Shown: positions 53,471 to 62,759, counted from the first letter of the stretch. The stretch: DNA of 64,000 nucleotides from a bacterium (GCA_018822665.1 JAHJJX010000027.1:457487-521486); one strand, 5' to 3'. Program-made: numbers and translations. The notes: a model not told the origin generated them from the sequence alone.

Positions 53471-55372
53471 ATGTTTAAAAATTTAAGTATCCGAAAAAAG
53501 ATGAACTTATTCATCTTAATGGTTACAGCATCCGTCTTCTCGGCAACGGTATTTGTATTTTTGGCGATGAACCATATAGAAGCAAAATATAAACATCTGC
53601 ATGAAAACTCAATGCTGGGTGCACTTCAAACCTTAGAGATAGAAAAAAATCTCAACTATGTAAGCCGCACAACAAGAGATATTATGTTGGGCGGAGACTA
53701 CGATAAAGATATGGATAAACTGCAAGAATCCATAGAAGGGATTCGTAAAACTTTCTCCTCCCTAGAAGCAATGATGAAAAATGACAATGCCCTATCCATG
53801 GTAAAAGAAGCAGAAAAATCTACAATGATTTTTTTAGACAATGCTTATGCCATGATGCAGTCATTGAATCAGGATACGCTTAAGAATAACGGTGCCGGAA
53901 TTTATAAAAAATATAATGACGATTTAACACCTTATGCGAATGTATCTAGAACAGCTTTTAAAAAACTTGTCCAATACAAAGCAGCCGAGCTCAACAGGGA
54001 GTCAAGCTTACTTGGACAAGAGATAAACTTTTACAAAACTTTGGTTTTAATAGCGGGAATAATTGTCGGCATCATCGTCTTCCTTCTGGCAACATTCATT
54101 AGAACATCTATCACCGAGGGCATTGCAAAATTTACATCTCTTATCAGCCACTCTGCCTCAGGTGATTTTAGTCATAAATGTAATGAGATGAATACCGATA
54201 CGGAACTTGGAGTAATGGGCGGGGAACTCTCTTCCCTTTTGACACATATTGAAACCCTTATAAATGAAATAAATACAACTATTACCGATGCATCCAAGGG
54301 GATATTTACACACGAGATATCCTCAGCGAATATGGATGGTGAGTTTGTAAAAGCAATACAAAATGTTGCAAAAAGCATCCAAATTATGAAGCTGCAAAAC
54401 GACAGAGTCCAAAAAGATATTTTTAATTCTAAACTTAGCGTTAACAGCATCAATGTTTCCGAATCACTTTCCTTAATACAAAATGATTTAAACAGCAATA
54501 TAAATGATTTAAAAACAATCACAAATGCTACGAAAGATGCTGCGGAACTGGCAAATGATTCAAGAGAAAATATCAATCAGATAGTGTGTGAACTCAGCAC
54601 ATTAAGTGAGCAGGCAAGTATAAACAACCAAAGCATAAGCGACTTGACACACCAAACAGGTAATATCACTTCTGTTATCGAACTCATTACAGATATAGCT
54701 GATCAGACGAACCTGCTGGCACTCAATGCAGCAATTGAAGCCGCACGTGCCGGCGAGCACGGAAGAGGTTTTGCCGTTGTTGCCGATGAAGTAAGAAAAC
54801 TTGCAGAAAGAACACACAAAGCAACCGGAGAAATCTCCGTATCTATAAAATCTTTACAACAAGAGATGAGTGACATTCAGACAAGCTCGGACATGATGAA
54901 GTCAACCGTTGAAGGTTCCACACAAAAAATTAATGAATTTGAGGAAACTTTAATCAAACTCAGCGATAATTCTTCTAAAATTGTTGATTACTCTTATGGC
55001 ATGGAGAACAGTGTTTTTATAGTTTTGGCAAAAATAGACCATATTCTTTATAAAGCCCGTGCGTACAACTCCATTATTTCATTAAGAAAAATACTTCCGG
55101 CTTCCAATCCTCACGAATGCCGTTTAGGAAAATGGTATGACAGTGAAGGCAAACGAAGGTTTTCACATACAAATTCTTATTCAAAAATAGTGGCTCCACA
55201 TGCCATAGTTCATAACAACGCAAATACAAATCTTTCTTACCTCAACGGTGATGCCGACATAGAGACTATCAAACACGCGGATGAAATCATCTTGAACTTT
55301 AAGCATATGGAAACTGCTTCGAATGAACTCTTTACTCTGATGGACAGTATGCTTGAAGAATCAAAAGCATAA
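53471..55372 (+). CDS. Methyl-accepting chemotaxis protein with CZB domain
   Basis: 633 residues from ATG 53471, AAGGA upstream. A membrane helix (about 12-32) and a second (about 195-218) bound a four-helix-type sensor region. A HAMP linker follows, then the signalling tip [38 protein letters not shown] near 425-460. The C-terminus is a chemoreceptor zinc-binding (CZB) domain with conserved His in VLAKIDHIL, Cys in CRLGKWY and two later His (VAPHAIVHN). CZB domains sense zinc or hypochlorous acid. It carries a dispersed motif at 55195, overlapping the third zinc ligand codons. Confidence 0.94.
   Translation: MFKNLSIRKKMNLFILMVTASVFSATVFVFLAMNHIEAKYKHLHENSMLGALQTLEIEKNLNYVSRTTRDIMLGGDYDKDMDKLQESIEGIRKTFSSLEAMMKNDNALSMVKEAEKSTMIFLDNAYAMMQSLNQDTLKNNGAGIYKKYNDDLTPYANVSRTAFKKLVQYKAAELNRESSLLGQEINFYKTLVLIAGIIVGIIVFLLATFIRTSITEGIAKFTSLISHSASGDFSHKCNEMNTDTELGVMGGELSSLLTHIETLINEINTTITDASKGIFTHEISSANMDGEFVKAIQNVAKSIQIMKLQNDRVQKDIFNSKLSVNSINVSESLSLIQNDLNSNINDLKTITNATKDAAELANDSRENINQIVCELSTLSEQASINNQSISDLTHQTGNITSVIELITDIADQTNLLALNAAIEAARAGEHGRGFAVVADEVRKLAERTHKATGEISVSIKSLQQEMSDIQTSSDMMKSTVEGSTQKINEFEETLIKLSDNSSKIVDYSYGMENSVFIVLAKIDHILYKARAYNSIISLRKILPASNPHECRLGKWYDSEGKRRFSHTNSYSKIVAPHAIVHNNANTNLSYLNGDADIETIKHADEIILNFKHMETASNELFTLMDSMLEESKA
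55195..55204 (-). repeat. Copy of the dispersed motif in the chemoreceptor gene
   Basis: TCCACATGCC on the plus (coding) strand, encoding APHAI. It falls in the CZB domain. Confidence 0.8.
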
Positions 55373-55399
55373 AGAGATTTAAATATTTAAGGAATATAT

Positions 55400-55972
55400 A
55401 TGCTGGATTCTATTTTATTACGTATTGCAAAAAGTGCGATACTCCGTAAATTCGACTCTTCATTGAACATCAACAAGGAGAAGCTTCTTCTTGATTACCC
55501 GTATTTAAGTGCAAAAGGTGCCGCCTTTGTAACATTAAACTATAAGCATCGGCTTCGGGGTTGCATAGGTTCTATCACCGCGCACCGCCCGTTACTCGAT
55601 GATATTATCCATAATGCTGTTTCCGCCGCTTTCAATGACCCGAGATTTAGACCTTTGGAGAGGGATGAGCTTTCGCATCTCAGCCTTGAAGTCTCTGTTT
55701 TGAGTGAACCGAAAATTTTAGACTATGATGATTTTAATGATTTACTCAACAAAGTTCAGCCCAATATTGATGGACTGATTCTCCGGCATGGTCCCTATCA
55801 CGGAACTTTTTTACCTCAAGTTTGGGAACAACTTCCCCAAACTCAAGATTTTTTAGAACATCTTAGCTATAAGGCAGGTTCCAACCCCTCTCTCTATAAA
55901 GAACATCCGAAAATTTACAGATACGGCGTGGATGCCATTGAAGGGGATTTTAATGCAATACAAGTGCTCTAA
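55400..55972 (+). CDS. AMMECR1 family protein
   Basis: 190 residues. The family motif LRGCIGSI and the following FNDPRFRPL block are present, with KGAAFVTLNYKHRLRG before them. AMMECR1, MEMO and a radical-SAM protein form the AmmeMemoRadiSam set of unknown function in prokaryotes. It starts after AAGGAATATAT and lies 60 nt before the MEMO gene. The radical-SAM partner is not in this window. Confidence 0.93.
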   Translation: MLDSILLRIAKSAILRKFDSSLNINKEKLLLDYPYLSAKGAAFVTLNYKHRLRGCIGSITAHRPLLDDIIHNAVSAAFNDPRFRPLERDELSHLSLEVSVLSEPKILDYDDFNDLLNKVQPNIDGLILRHGPYHGTFLPQVWEQLPQTQDFLEHLSYKAGSNPSLYKEHPKIYRYGVDAIEGDFNAIQVL

Positions 55973-56032
55973 AGATACTAAAAATACAAGGCACGACAAG
56001 TGTGCAACTAATCATATTAAAGGAGTTTGGCA

Positions 56033-56818
56033 ATGATACGTGAGATGAGTGTGTCCGGTTCATTTTACCCGCAAAGAAGTAAAGATTTATACAGATACTT
56101 TGAACATTTTAATGAAATCTATGATGAGAATTTCAAGTTAGCTACTATAAAAAGCAAGGCGGTCATCGTTCCACATGCCGGATATGTCTACTCAGGCTAT
56201 ACGGCAAACGTCGCTTACAGAATTTTAGAACAAAATACAATAAAAAACTTTGTCGTCATAGGTCCTTCACACAAAGTAGCATTTGAAGGCGTAAGCATGT
56301 GTAATTTTACAAGTTATGAAACACCTATCGGTGATATAGCCGCGGCAGACAAAGTTCGCAAAGAGTTGCAAAAAACATTTAAGCTCTCCTGTTTGAAACA
56401 TGTACATGCCGAGCACAGCACGGAAGTGCAGTTTCCTTTTATCAAACATTATTTAGAGGATGCAAATATCATTGAATTGGTTTATGGTCATATCAAACCT
56501 GCGGTTTTGAGTGAGATTATAAATTTCATCTTACAAAAAGAGGATTGCGGTGTAATTATCAGTACGGACTTAAGCCATTTTTACACGCTAGATGAGGCTA
56601 ATGACCTCGATAACATCTGTTTAAATTCCATCAATAAACTTGATGTAAGCCTCATTCATAAAGGGTGTGAGGCATGTGGAAAAATCGGTGTTGAAGCAAT
56701 GTTGATGAGTGCAAAAAAACTCAACTTGACTCCAACTATTTTAGACTACAGAACAAGTGCAGATGCCAGCAAAGACACCTCAAGGGTCGTAGGTTATGTA
56801 AGTGTCTGTTTTAGTTGA
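56033..56818 (+). CDS. MEMO1 family protein
   Basis: 261 residues from ATG 56033, which has AAGGAG 7 nt upstream. A TTG two codons earlier is too close to the Shine-Dalgarno sequence. Family features are SGSFYPQ at the start, VVPHAGYVYSGYTA, VVIGPSHKVAFEGV, EHSTEVQFPF and IISTDLSHFY. These supply His, Cys and Asp residues of the putative metal site. It is related to extradiol dioxygenases, and the reaction in bacteria is unknown. It is paired with the AMMECR1 gene. Motif copies lie at 56170 and 56671. Confidence 0.93.
   Translation: MIREMSVSGSFYPQRSKDLYRYFEHFNEIYDENFKLATIKSKAVIVPHAGYVYSGYTANVAYRILEQNTIKNFVVIGPSHKVAFEGVSMCNFTSYETPIGDIAAADKVRKELQKTFKLSCLKHVHAEHSTEVQFPFIKHYLEDANIIELVYGHIKPAVLSEIINFILQKEDCGVIISTDLSHFYTLDEANDLDNICLNSINKLDVSLIHKGCEACGKIGVEAMLMSAKKLNLTPTILDYRTSADASKDTSRVVGYVSVCFS
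56170..56680. repeat. Two copies of the dispersed motif in the MEMO gene
   Basis: TCCACATGCC at 56170-56179 (VPHAGY, a conserved active-site segment) and GGCATGTGGA at 56671-56680 (EACGK). They lie in opposite orientation on the coding strand. Confidence 0.8.
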
Positions 56819-56826
56819 ACAGAGAA

Positions 56827-57960
56827 ATGGCTCACGGCAAATACAAAGACGCATGTAATCTTGCAGCGGCTCTGATTTTCCTACTGTTTTTTTCTCACCC
56901 CCTTGAAGCAAATGTTTTTGACGCGGAGGGCAGTGACTTGCTTATGGGTGTCGGAGCAAAAGAGATTGCAAGAGGCGGTGCGGCAGTTGCCAAGACAAAT
57001 GATATTTACTCCATTTTTTGGAATCCTGCAGGTTTAAGTGAAATAACCGCAGGAGAGATGAGTTTATCCACCCAGGCTGATGGAGATTTAAGCCGTATAA
57101 ACTTTTTCGGTATAGCCTATGCCTTTCCCTTAGAAGAGATTGGTATTAAAATCTCATTTGCATTTGCGTACATACCCAGACTTTACATGAAAGCTTCCGG
57201 GGAGTTTAGAGAGAGTGATTTTGAGAGTGTGTTTTTACGATATACGCTTCCGGGATTATCCGGTAATTTTGATGGAAAGATTGACTCAAAAACAGATGAT
57301 TTAAGAGTTGCCCTCGCTGTATCACCCCTTAAAAATAGATTTTGGAGTCTAGGATTTTCCATTGCCAGCGTCAACTGTGCAACAACTTTTGGCGGAGTCA
57401 CCATGGAAGACCCTACTAACTTTCAAAGCGTATCTACTATTGCTAGAGCCGTATCTTTTGGCATAGGTGCCAAATACTACGCAAACGAATCGCTTACTTT
57501 TGGTTTAAACATAAAAAATATTGATTCTACTTTAACGGTGGCAGTAGATAGAATAGACAAGAGCGGATATACTCATAACAGTTATGAAGTAGAATTTCCG
57601 ATTGATTTGACTTTTGGTGCGAACTGGAAATTGAACGATGTAATGGATTTAGCTATGGATTATCAGCAGGTTTACGGTGCCTACGGTGACTATAACATAG
57701 ACTTTAGAACTCTTCGCATGGGAACAAGTATCGATGATGACTCCCTGAGTTATCATGTAGGCGCCATCATCCCGCTTAAATTAGCAAGCGATAAACTCGA
57801 GCAGATAAACCTTCGTATTCCGCTTGCTCCGACCGCGGGAATGGGCTGGCATAATGACACCGTTGATGTAAGTTTTGCATTTTATTTTCATCCCATCATC
57901 AGCCATCAAAAAGGTTCCCCTTCTCCCTCTTTGGATGTGACCGTGGGATATAAATTTTAA
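56827..57960 (+). CDS. Outer-membrane beta-barrel protein (OmpP1/FadL/PorV-like)
   Basis: 377 residues from ATG 56827. TTG 56815, overlapping the MEMO stop, is an alternative. Residues 1-28 form a signal peptide (NLAAALIFLLFFSHPLEA). The mature start has ARGGAAVAKTNDIYSIFWNPAGLSE, typical of PorV/FadL-like barrels, followed by alternating beta-strands ending in Phe (VTVGYKF). It may transport hydrophobic compounds or assist secretion, and the ligand is unknown. It follows the MEMO gene closely and is likely cotranscribed. Confidence 0.85.
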   Translation: MAHGKYKDACNLAAALIFLLFFSHPLEANVFDAEGSDLLMGVGAKEIARGGAAVAKTNDIYSIFWNPAGLSEITAGEMSLSTQADGDLSRINFFGIAYAFPLEEIGIKISFAFAYIPRLYMKASGEFRESDFESVFLRYTLPGLSGNFDGKIDSKTDDLRVALAVSPLKNRFWSLGFSIASVNCATTFGGVTMEDPTNFQSVSTIARAVSFGIGAKYYANESLTFGLNIKNIDSTLTVAVDRIDKSGYTHNSYEVEFPIDLTFGANWKLNDVMDLAMDYQQVYGAYGDYNIDFRTLRMGTSIDDDSLSYHVGAIIPLKLASDKLEQINLRIPLAPTAGMGWHNDTVDVSFAFYFHPIISHQKGSPSPSLDVTVGYKF

Positions 57961-58035
57961 AGACAAAAGAGCGTATCGCTGCGTGTTGTGGATTGCATCG
58001 CTTTAATATTTATATTTTTCCTATATAATGAAACT

Positions 58036-58353
58036 ATGAAAACATCTAATATATTTGCACAAATTCCAAAACAATTAAAAGAGGAGTTGTTTGAGGAGCT
58101 CATCTCCAAAGACAGCTTCAAGGTTGAGAGAATAGTCTCTTACGGGCACAGTTCGCCTCAGAGCGGATGGTATGACCAAGAAGGTGATGAATGGGTTATT
58201 TTACTTCAGGGTGAAGCGGTTTTATCTTTTGAAAACAGCGAAAATTTACGATTAAAAAGCGGAGATTATATCAATATCCCCGCGCATACGAAACACAGGG
58301 TTTCATGGACACTTCCCCAAACCAAAACAGTCTGGCTGGCAATTCACTACTAA
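58036..58353 (+). CDS. Cupin domain protein
   Basis: 105 residues from ATG 58036 (MKTSNIF). An earlier ATG at 57988 gives a hydrophobic leader and is less likely. The cupin motifs are GWYDQEGDEWVILLQGEAVLSF and KSGDYINIPAHTKHRVSW, with His and Glu metal-ligand candidates. There is no enzyme assignment; many such small cupins are sensors or isomerases. It is convergent with rhlE, 13 nt between stops. Confidence 0.85.
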   Translation: MKTSNIFAQIPKQLKEELFEELISKDSFKVERIVSYGHSSPQSGWYDQEGDEWVILLQGEAVLSFENSENLRLKSGDYINIPAHTKHRVSWTLPQTKTVWLAIHY

Positions 58354-58366
58354 ATTCAAACCATAG

Positions 58367-59707
58367 CTATTTTGGTGAGCGTTTTGTTACTTTTCTTTTT
58401 TTTGCCGTAGGTGCCGCTTTTTTTGCCGTTGGCGATTTTTTCTCCGCTTTTTTTACATCCTTTTTTACAGCTCTTTTGAGTTCTGGCTTAGATGTTTTTT
58501 TTGATGCTCTTTGAGCCTCCGGCTTTTTATGTTCGCTCTTGAGTTTCTTTTCTTCTTCATCGGCTCTTCGTATGGTAGGGTCCGGCTCAAACCCTGCAAC
58601 AGTCTCTTTTGGTATTTTCATGCCGATAACCCGCTCTATCTCTTTAATGTCGTATTTTTCATAAATATCAAGCAAAGAGATGGCTTCACCATTACGTCCT
58701 GCCCTTCCCGTACGACCGACTCTGTGAATATAATCTTCAGCAACTGAAGGAAGTTCATAGTTTATTACATAAGGGAGTTCTTCGATATCCAAACCGCGTG
58801 ACGCGATATCCGTAGCTACTAAAACTTTGATTTTTCCCTCTTTGAATGCATTAAGGGTTTTTAATCTGTTTGCCTGTGTTTTATCGCCATGGATTACACC
58901 GCATTTTAAACCATCTTTTTTAAGCTCTTCAACTAAAGCATCCGCACTTACTTTTGTTCTGGTAAACACAAGAACCTGCGGATAGTTTCGTGAACCTATC
59001 AAATACGCCAAAAGTTCTGCTTTTCTTGCAGTATCTACCATATATGCCAATTGGTTGATGGTATCTACGGTAGAGTTTCTTTTGGATGATTCTATAAAGG
59101 TTGGTTTTGTCAAAAGAAGTTTTGATATTTTTCTTACCTTATCGCTGTACGTAGCCGAAAAAAGCAAGGTTTGATGTCGTTTTGGTAAAATAGGATGGAT
59201 TTTTCTTATCTCTTTTGCAAAACCCATGTCTAACATTCTATCTGCTTCATCAAGAACAAAAATCTCAACTTTTGAAAGATTTAGCCCTTTATCCACATGT
59301 TCCATAAGTCTGCCCGGAGTGGCAATAATAATATCTATGCCTGATTTAAGAGAGCGTTGCTGCGCTTCTAAATCTTTGCCACCAACCAAAATAGCACATT
59401 GAAGATGCATATGCTTTGAGTAGTTTTGAATATCATCAAATATCTGGATGGAAAGCTCCCTCGTAGGAGATAAAATCACACCTCGCACCGCTCTATCTTC
59501 CGTGGCTGTCGTATTTCTAAGTCTTTGTAAAAGGGGAAGTGCAAAAGCAGCTGTTTTTCCTGTTCCTGTTTGTGCCGTAGCAAAGATATCCTCTTTTGCC
59601 AGAACTAAAGGAATAGCTCTTTTTTGTATACTTGTGGGTTCATGATAACCCAACTCTTTTATCGCACCAAGAAGCGGCTTGATAAGCCCTAATTTTTCAA
59701 ATGACAT
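58367..59707 (-). CDS. rhlE: DEAD-box RNA helicase, RhlE type
   Basis: 446 residues. Motifs in order: the Q motif region EPTSIQKRAIPLVL, AQTGTGKTAAF (I), SPTRELSIQI (Ia), TPGRLMEHV (Ib), VLDEADRMLDMGF (II, DEAD), FSATYSDKV (III), ATDIASRGLDIEELPYV (V) and HRVGRTGRAGR (VI). The last 70 residues are a lysine- and alanine-rich basic tail that likely binds RNA. It remodels RNA in ribosome assembly or cold adaptation. Other RhlE/RhlB names are possible. Confidence 0.93.
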   Translation of the reverse strand: MSFEKLGLIKPLLGAIKELGYHEPTSIQKRAIPLVLAKEDIFATAQTGTGKTAAFALPLLQRLRNTTATEDRAVRGVILSPTRELSIQIFDDIQNYSKHMHLQCAILVGGKDLEAQQRSLKSGIDIIIATPGRLMEHVDKGLNLSKVEIFVLDEADRMLDMGFAKEIRKIHPILPKRHQTLLFSATYSDKVRKISKLLLTKPTFIESSKRNSTVDTINQLAYMVDTARKAELLAYLIGSRNYPQVLVFTRTKVSADALVEELKKDGLKCGVIHGDKTQANRLKTLNAFKEGKIKVLVATDIASRGLDIEELPYVINYELPSVAEDYIHRVGRTGRAGRNGEAISLLDIYEKYDIKEIERVIGMKIPKETVAGFEPDPTIRRADEEEKKLKSEHKKPEAQRASKKTSKPELKRAVKKDVKKAEKKSPTAKKAAPTAKKRKVTKRSPK

Positions 59708-59821
59708 AAATAAACAACCTTAACTAATATTAAGTGGAATTTTAGCATATTATTAAACATATAAGTTTTATATGCTTAATTTGCTGATATAATCTCAACA
59801 CTTCTACAATGAGCAATATAC

Positions 59822-60316
59822 ATGATAAGAAAAACTCTTAAAAAAACCAGTAAAAGCGAAAAACTCAAAGCATTTATAGAAAAGTACAAAATCCCGAGTG
59901 AATTTCTCTCAACAAATAGAAAGATGGTTTCCAAGGCTGTATTTATAGGTTTATTTATAGCATTTATCCCTATGCCCATGCAGATGTTGGCGGTGGTAGC
60001 ATTGATGCCTTTTGCAAAGTTTAACGTCCCTATCGCAATCTCCATGGTTTGGCTGAGCAATCCCTTTACTATGCCTCCTATGTATTACATGGAATATTTA
60101 ACGGGAAGTTTCATTTTAGGTACGGACATAGCCCCTGTGCAGATGAGCGTTGATTGGTTTAGTAAAAATTTGGGAAAAATATTTGTTCCTCTGTATGTTG
60201 GAACATTTTTTTATTCTATTGTTGTTGCATCCTTAGCCTATTATCTTGTAAACCATTTTTGGAAGTCTTCGGTTCACCGAGACAAAAAGCTCCATCGTAA
60301 TGACAGAAATTCTTAA
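59822..60316 (+). CDS. DUF2062 membrane protein
   Basis: 164 residues. The DUF2062 pattern AVFIGLFIAFIPMPMQMLAVVALMPFAKFNVPIAISMVWLSNPFTMPPMYY is read across residues 40-90, with three or four hydrophobic helices and a basic tail. The function is unknown. It is divergent from rhlE with a 114-bp AT-rich gap that probably holds both promoters. Confidence 0.88.
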   Translation: MIRKTLKKTSKSEKLKAFIEKYKIPSEFLSTNRKMVSKAVFIGLFIAFIPMPMQMLAVVALMPFAKFNVPIAISMVWLSNPFTMPPMYYMEYLTGSFILGTDIAPVQMSVDWFSKNLGKIFVPLYVGTFFYSIVVASLAYYLVNHFWKSSVHRDKKLHRNDRNS

Positions 60317-60321
60317 GAAAT

Positions 60322-60612
60322 CTATCGTAAAAAATTAAGTTCGTTTATCTGAGTGAAATAAATAATAATTGCCGTTATCCACATGCCAAGAATGAGAATA
60401 TGTTTTATTAAAAATGAAACTTTTTTTGTTTTATGGCGAAATATCCACATGCTGAGGGTGGAACCTAAAAATCCGCCAAGAGCAGAAAAAAGATGAAGAA
60501 GGTTTTCCGATATTCTCGCTCCCCCGACACGGGCTTTAAACTTATCAAATGTATATAAAATAAAACTTGATACATTTATAAAAATAAAATAGATAAGTAT
60601 AATTTTTTGCAT
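60322..60612 (-). CDS. DUF1294 small membrane protein
   Basis: 96 residues. The pattern YTFDKFKARVGGARISENLLHLFSALGGFLGSTLSMWIFRHKTKK is typical of DUF1294. Two hydrophobic ends frame it. The function is unknown. It follows lgt by 6 nt on the same strand. A dispersed motif at 60378 encodes GMW in its last helix. Confidence 0.85.
   Translation of the reverse strand: MQKIILIYFIFINVSSFILYTFDKFKARVGGARISENLLHLFSALGGFLGSTLSMWIFRHKTKKVSFLIKHILILGMWITAIIIYFTQINELNFLR
60378..60387 (-). repeat. Copy of the dispersed motif in the DUF1294 gene
   Basis: TCCACATGCC on the plus strand. A near-copy with one change (CCACATGCT) follows at 60445. Confidence 0.85.
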
Positions 60613-60618
60613 TTATTT

Positions 60619-61446
60619 TTATGAATTTTTTATCTTTTTATTTTTTGCACCAAGATACAACCAACAAACCAGCACACCAAGACTCATCCCAAGACTCAAA
60701 ACTTGTCCAAAAGTGATGAAGTTACAACAAACATATCCTATTTGCGGGTCCGGAGCACGGTAAATTTCTGCTAAAAATCGAAAAATACCATAACTGACTC
60801 CATATACTAAAAGTAATTCTCCACTGAATTTTTGATACTTTTTATAAGCATAAACAACGATAAATACGCCAAAACCTTCCAATATTGCCTCATAAAGCTG
60901 AGAAGGATGACGAAGAACTCCATCAACAAAAATGCCCCAAGGAACATCCGTCTCACGTCCGATAAGCTCTTGGTTGAGAAAGTTTCCTATACGTCCAAAA
61001 ACAAAAGCAAGAGGAACGCTCACGGCTACTAAATCCATAATCATTCCAAGCGCTATTTTATGTTTTTTTGAATATATATACGTACTTAAAAGAAAACCCA
61101 ATATTGCGCCGTGGTAACTCATCCCCCGTATTCCTACAAATTCTCCGTTTTGAAACGGGTTAAAAATCTGCCAAGGATTCGCCAAATAATAAAGTGTCTG
61201 CGTATCATAAAAAAGTATATATCCCAGCCTTGCGCCAAGAATAACACCCACTTCAACATAGATAAAATAGATATCCAGCTGACTTCCGCTAAAGTCCAGC
61301 TTATCTCTTTTTACAAAGTATTTACCGATGTACAAGGCACTTACAAGCGCTAAAACATACATTATCCCATACCAGTGAATAGGCATGGAAAATATGTGAA
61401 AGGCTATGGGATTAAATGTATCGTATATATTGTTCCAAGCTGGCAT
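60619..61446 (-). CDS. lgt: Prolipoprotein diacylglyceryl transferase
   Basis: 275 residues with seven membrane helices. Signature blocks are HWYGIMYVLAL, GIRGMSYHGAILGFLL (catalytic His) and FGRIGNFLNQELIGRET (Lgt signature). RHPSQLYEAILEG follows. It moves diacylglyceryl from phosphatidylglycerol to the lipobox Cys of prelipoproteins. The start ATG (61446-61444) lies inside a dispersed GGCATGTGGA motif. Confidence 0.96.
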   Translation of the reverse strand: MPAWNNIYDTFNPIAFHIFSMPIHWYGIMYVLALVSALYIGKYFVKRDKLDFSGSQLDIYFIYVEVGVILGARLGYILFYDTQTLYYLANPWQIFNPFQNGEFVGIRGMSYHGAILGFLLSTYIYSKKHKIALGMIMDLVAVSVPLAFVFGRIGNFLNQELIGRETDVPWGIFVDGVLRHPSQLYEAILEGFGVFIVVYAYKKYQKFSGELLLVYGVSYGIFRFLAEIYRAPDPQIGYVCCNFITFGQVLSLGMSLGVLVCWLYLGAKNKKIKNS

Positions 61447-61451
61447 GTGGA
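61442..61451 (+). repeat. Copy of the dispersed motif over the lgt start codon
   Basis: GGCATGTGGA; its CAT is the complement of the lgt start codon. The motif therefore covers the initiation region, and its complement TCCACATGCC places CCAC directly before ATG. Confidence 0.85.
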
Positions 61452-61473
61452 AGAATTCCCTTATGGTATCGAT

Positions 61474-62757
61474 TTATTTTCTCAGTGCTTGTGCGATTAG
61501 CTCTATAGGATTTTTAAATATTGTCTCAACACCTGCATAATGCATCGAAGAATTGATTTGCATGCGACATGCACTGCACTCCGCACTTACAATCTGCGCG
61601 CCTGTTTTTTGTATCATCGCAGCTTTTGGAACTCCGGCAGCTTTTGCAAAATGGTATTTTTCAGTTTGCATGGTAATACCGCCAAAACCGCAACAGGCAT
61701 TAGGGTCAGACATCTCCACTATTTTATAGTTTTGTCGTATGAGATTTCTAGGTTCTTGATGGATTCCCTGCATCTTTTTAGCATGACATGGGTCATGATA
61801 CGTAACTATTTTCGTATCTTTTTTCTTTGAAGCCAAAAGATGTTCCAAATGCGTATGATGCTGTAGCCACTCTGTTGCCATGAAAATTTTATTTTTAATT
61901 TTTTTTGCGCGTTCTTGCCACTCCGGCTGGTCATGAAAATAGTGTTCATAATCGATTTTGAGCATTGCCGAGCAGGTCGCCTCAGGAACGATAATCGCTT
62001 CAATATCTTCACCGAAACTCTCAAAATATTTGATGTTGTGTTTTGCATTGGAATCGACCGTATCAAAGTCGCCTGTAAAATATGCGGGAGCAGAACAGCA
62101 CTTTTGATCTTTTGCCAAAAAGGCATCTATCTCTAAGGCTTTGAGTATCTCCAAAAGAGAATTTCCTATATCTACATAATTATAATTTCCCAAACAGCCA
62201 ATGAAAATAGCTACCTTTCTTTTTCCGCCGTTGTTAATATTTTCGGCATGTGAATTTAAAAAAGAAGTTTTGCCTAGACTCGGCAAAAGCCTGTCTGTTT
62301 TAATCATAGGCAGATTAAAACGCCCGTGCATAGAATCTATTTCTGCTTTGATTTTAAATCCGCAGGTCTGAAATGTCCAACCGAGTTTAAAGGCTATGTC
62401 ATTAAGCCATCTGTGGCGAAGAAGCAAAAAGAAAGCTCTTTTATACCAGGCAATGCCGAATTTTTTGGCAATATCCGAGCGGACTTGTTCTATTATCATA
62501 TCTGTAGGAAGTGATTTTGGACAAACTTCTACACAGTTGGTACATAAAAAGCAGCTCTCGAAAATATCTTTTGCATTTTTGTCCAGCTCAAGTTTTCCTG
62601 TATGATACGCGCCTAAAAGGTCTATAAATCCGCGAGGAGATGTGACTTCATCTGCATTTACGTTGTGAATCGTACAAACGGGAATACATTTTCCACACTT
62701 CACACACTCATCGGAGATGGCACTGAAATTAAAAATATCTTCTGGTCTCGTTGACAT
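61474..62757 (-). CDS. (Fe-S)-binding oxidoreductase subunit, GlpC/GlcF-like
   Basis: 427 residues. Two [4Fe-4S] motifs at the N-terminus (CVKCGKCIPVC near residue 18; CFLCTNCVEVCP near 69) precede two cysteine-rich CCG domains: KCCSAPAYFTGD near 218 and NACCGFGGITM near 358, with GCLGNY and CHAKKM partners. Such proteins link flavin dehydrogenases to the quinone pool. The substrate is not clear from sequence. By memory, H. pylori has a glpC-named gene beside hemN, the same neighbourhood. It overlaps nothing and starts 2 nt after hemN. Confidence 0.85.
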   Translation of the reverse strand: MSTRPEDIFNFSAISDECVKCGKCIPVCTIHNVNADEVTSPRGFIDLLGAYHTGKLELDKNAKDIFESCFLCTNCVEVCPKSLPTDMIIEQVRSDIAKKFGIAWYKRAFFLLLRHRWLNDIAFKLGWTFQTCGFKIKAEIDSMHGRFNLPMIKTDRLLPSLGKTSFLNSHAENINNGGKRKVAIFIGCLGNYNYVDIGNSLLEILKALEIDAFLAKDQKCCSAPAYFTGDFDTVDSNAKHNIKYFESFGEDIEAIIVPEATCSAMLKIDYEHYFHDQPEWQERAKKIKNKIFMATEWLQHHTHLEHLLASKKKDTKIVTYHDPCHAKKMQGIHQEPRNLIRQNYKIVEMSDPNACCGFGGITMQTEKYHFAKAAGVPKAAMIQKTGAQIVSAECSACRMQINSSMHYAGVETIFKNPIELIAQALRK

Positions 62758-62759
62758 GC

